NCBI GenBank assembly: GCA_033557675.1
Contig: JAWQRM010000651.1
Coordinates: 1 to 20,681 of the forward strand
Reading direction: 5' to 3'
DNA from: Coptodactyla brooksi
Taxonomy: Eukaryota; Arthropoda; Insecta; Coleoptera; Scarabaeidae
DNA: 20,681 nucleotides
This document shows positions 18,666 to 20,681 of the stretch, piece after piece; positions within the stretch are counted from its first letter, which is position 1; each line of letters starts with the position of its first letter. The notes beneath the pieces were generated by a model. It ran no database searches. It had not been told where the DNA came from and saw only the letters and a program-made list of their open reading frames with translations. A program made the translations under genes and the position numbers.

Positions 18666-18850
18666 TTAACACTTCTGAATTTCTTTTTAATCTGTTTTAG
18701 CATTCTGTAAATACATCTTTTGTAATAAAAAATAAGAATGCATCATAAGAATCGCAAATGCTGTTTTTGATTCTCCATGTTTCATAAGACACAAAAAGAA
18801 AACAATTACACAGAGCCGAACAAAATAGTTTCACATATAAACTTTGCAAC
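18660..18850 (-). pseudogene. Mariner transposase N-terminal remnant of copy C
   Basis: The minus strand contains an ATGGAGAATCAAAAACAGCA start (MENQKQHLRFLM, near 18777), like the usual start of mariner transposases, followed by YFLLQKM-type sequence and a decayed VFTEC-like region around 18705-18720. It is more eroded than in copy B. The leader upstream (to about 18930) matches that of copy B closely. Confidence 0.7.
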
Positions 18851-18964
18851 GTCACCTTTGAGAATATATAATGCATATACGATTTAGAATGAAGTTGGCT
18901 GCTTAAAATACAACTATCTCCTCTGCCGCGAAAAAAACGAAATTACTTTCCGAACAACTCAATA

Positions 18965-20472
18965 GTATATTAACCTAATGTCAACAAGTGGTAGCACTGC
19001 AGACTGAATACATGTTATACTGTGTATAAACCAATTATATGTGTTAATTAACATTAAAGATTTATTTTCCATGATAAAATTTTACGCAAATATTAATTTG
19101 AAAATTATTCTCGCACACCTAGCGGAATCTTATCATTATTAAGGTTAAGTACTGACAAATATCAATGTGGTTTCATTGTATCGAATTTATTAAATTTCAG
19201 CAAATGATCCATTATTCATACTGATGCATTATCAGTTGCGTCGTTTAGTAGCGCTATTTATTCTAATAAGTCCAATTATAGGTCTAGACCGGAAAGTGCA
19301 AATTCATTTATATTACCTTAATTATTTTAATTAGGGCAGAATTCAATTATAAATATTTATCGGCATGGTTTCGTGGTCGCAAGGTAATTGTAATAATAAT
19401 TCAGTATGTCGGTCAAAGTATTTTAAAATATTGTGTTATACTTAGGCAGGATTTCACATTCCGAATCTCATCGGAGATATTGCATTAATGACGCACAAAA
19501 ACGGCACCTTTAAGTAAGTTGGATTATTATTACTTTCTGCATAGTGAACAGAGAGGTAAGTGCAATAAATTAACACAAAACCAGGAGAAACGGTAACTAC
19601 TAGCTGTTTAATTATATAGTGGTGAAGCGATGTAAACTGAACTGCATTTCTACTCCTTAATTCTGACACAGAATCAACCGCAGATCGAAACTAAAACGAT
19701 ACGCACTGCAATCGCTATTATGGCAAATAAGTCACCGTAGAATCCAGAGAAATTATGAATAATATATAAGTATTAACGCAAATGTAACCACATCCCAATT
19801 CCTAGCAGTAGTTCAAAAAATGAGGGTGAAATACAGCTTTCTCAATCCATTATAGTACTTCCTGAATTTAGTTACAGTTATCTCTTTGTGTGACTTGATT
19901 CGGGCTAGTGAGGTATATTTGAAAATATAATTTTACTTAATTTACAAACAGCGGAGTAAGCTGCATGAAACTGAAATCATAATTGCCTTGAAATGTTTAA
20001 TTAGAAAATAACCGCGTTTTTACTATAAATTGTTCAGCACTGTTAAAATGTGAGAAAAATATCAAACTTGTCAAAACGTAATCGACAAAATAAAATTAAC
20101 AAATGAGAAGACAAATTATGGTTTCCAGTACTTTGTCGTAGGCTTATGTGTTTGTTTATTTAACAGGGTTCCGTCAAAAGTATACTGTACAATAGGTATA
20201 CAACATTATTGACGTAAACCCATTAAACAAACGAATATATATGCCTGTACAAGGTACTTTAAAACCACTTACTTTATATGATCAAAACATAACCTTTAAC
20301 TGTTTAATGATTTTTCAATATTTACAAGAAACTATCCAAAAATTAATACTAATGTGAAGAATTGCTTTTAATTCTTCCCTTTGGAAGGATATGTGATACA
20401 AGAAGGAGTAATTTAAACAAAAAATGTTTCTTGTAATGTTTTAATTTTGTGATTAAGTGACGATGAAATTTC
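18965..20472. other. AT-rich Serrate intron sequence
   Basis: No exon, RNA gene or repeat family recognised over 1.5 kb. A 71-codon minus-strand frame (19454-19669) has no recognisable family. Confidence 0.45.
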
Positions 20473-20491
20473 ACATATATATATATATATA
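20473..20491. repeat. (AT)n microsatellite
   Basis: An alternating AT run of about 18 bp directly abuts the pogo/Tigger-like terminus, whose TA target is its last two bases. Confidence 0.85.
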
Positions 20492-20681
20492 CAGTCAACC
20501 TCGGATATAACGAACCTCAAAGGACAACGCAAATCGGTTCGTTATAGCCGATGTTCGTTATAATCGATGGCATTTAAAAATGCTTTAGAAATATGTTGTA
20601 TATAAATAAATACGCATGCAAATAAAAAGCATTTTATTATAAAATGCAAATAAAAAGCATTTTATCTATATTATCATGTAC
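20492..20681 (+). mobile_element. pogo/Tigger-like DNA transposon terminus, cut by the window edge
   Basis: The terminus CAGTCAACCTCGGATATAAC follows a TA and resembles the CAGT...CCTCG-TTATAACGAA ends of pogo/Tigger-type elements. The subterminal word GTTCGTTATA recurs at about 20537-20546 and 20553-20562, and its inverse TATAACGAAC at 20505-20514, as in those families, where such repeats bind the transposase. No coding sequence is reached. The element may be an autonomous copy or a MITE; only the right end, outside the window, could tell. Confidence 0.75.
20616..20665 (+). repeat. 22-bp direct repeat, period 28
   Basis: ATGCAAATAAAAAGCATTTTAT occurs exactly at 20616-20637 and 20644-20665, inside the pogo/Tigger-like element. 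Each copy is partly self-complementary (ATGC/GCAT). Confidence 0.9.

Larger units (their letters stand above)
18019..18962 (-). mobile_element. Rearranged mariner copy C, complete ends, 944 bp
   Basis: Both terminal inverted repeats are present: TTAGGTTGTTCGGAAAGTAA from 18019 and, from the other side, TTGAGTTGTTCGGAAAGTAA ending at 18962. They are identical for the next bases (TTTCGTTT) as well. A TA flanks each side (18017-18018 and 18963-18964), as expected for mariner insertion. The inside shows the same order as copy B on the minus strand: leader, N-terminal remnant, tandem array, C-terminal half. This is the only one of the three copies with both ends, so it defines the length of the non-autonomous family. 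It lies inside the Serrate intron in antisense orientation. Confidence 0.9.

Noticed and set aside
19454..19669. Following Serrate exon or another gene
   Set aside because: Translations here do not continue the MNNL domain or show the DSL domain, and the open frame is on the opposite strand.

Overview
This looks like a piece of an AT-rich insect nuclear genome. The one host coding exon I can support lies at 17061-17363 (+). It encodes 101 residues of the N-terminal MNNL domain of a Notch ligand, clearly of the Serrate/Jagged type. It has a good splice acceptor and donor, and phase-0 introns on both sides. No other exon of the gene was found, so most of the window is best read as the large first intron (or 5' flank) of Serrate up to 17060, and the start of its next intron after 17363. 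I cannot name the species. The mix of mariner, piggyBac and pogo/Tigger-type DNA transposons with non-LTR retrotransposons fits an insect, possibly a hymenopteran, but that is a guess.

Layout from left to right: a decayed piggyBac transposon entering from the left edge and ending at a TTAA (1-766); a short piggyBac-type MITE (1200-1367); a tRNA-like sequence followed by an AT-rich 20-bp tandem array, a candidate SINE (about 2021-2204); rearranged mariner copy A (2404-3098, +); an unassigned GC-richer island (about 4010-4390); rearranged mariner copy B (4987-6083, -); a long AT-rich stretch with a GC-richer block at 7690-8350; a different mariner-like relic (about 8780-9545, +); a nearly perfect 80-bp palindrome (10009-10088); a mariner relic with 41 residues between its last two catalytic Asp residues (about 10770-11658, +); GC-richer, possibly regulatory sequence (12170-12520 and 13240-13760); two LINE remnants on the minus strand (13860-15690 with an FADD reverse transcriptase motif, and 15745-16320 of Jockey type); the Serrate exon; rearranged mariner copy C (18019-18962, -); and the end of a pogo/Tigger-like element running off the right edge (20492-20681).

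The most unusual structure is shared by mariner copies A, B and C. In all three, the middle of a DD34D transposase gene is deleted, and the deletion junction itself has been expanded into a tandem array of roughly 130-160-bp units. Each unit begins near the N-terminal NWFA-coding sequence and ends in the ENTTINSKVYCHQLDKLHD-coding sequence from the C-terminal half. Three scattered copies with the same architecture imply a non-autonomous family that spread after the rearrangement. All transposase and reverse transcriptase genes in the window are broken; the Serrate exon is the only intact coding unit.
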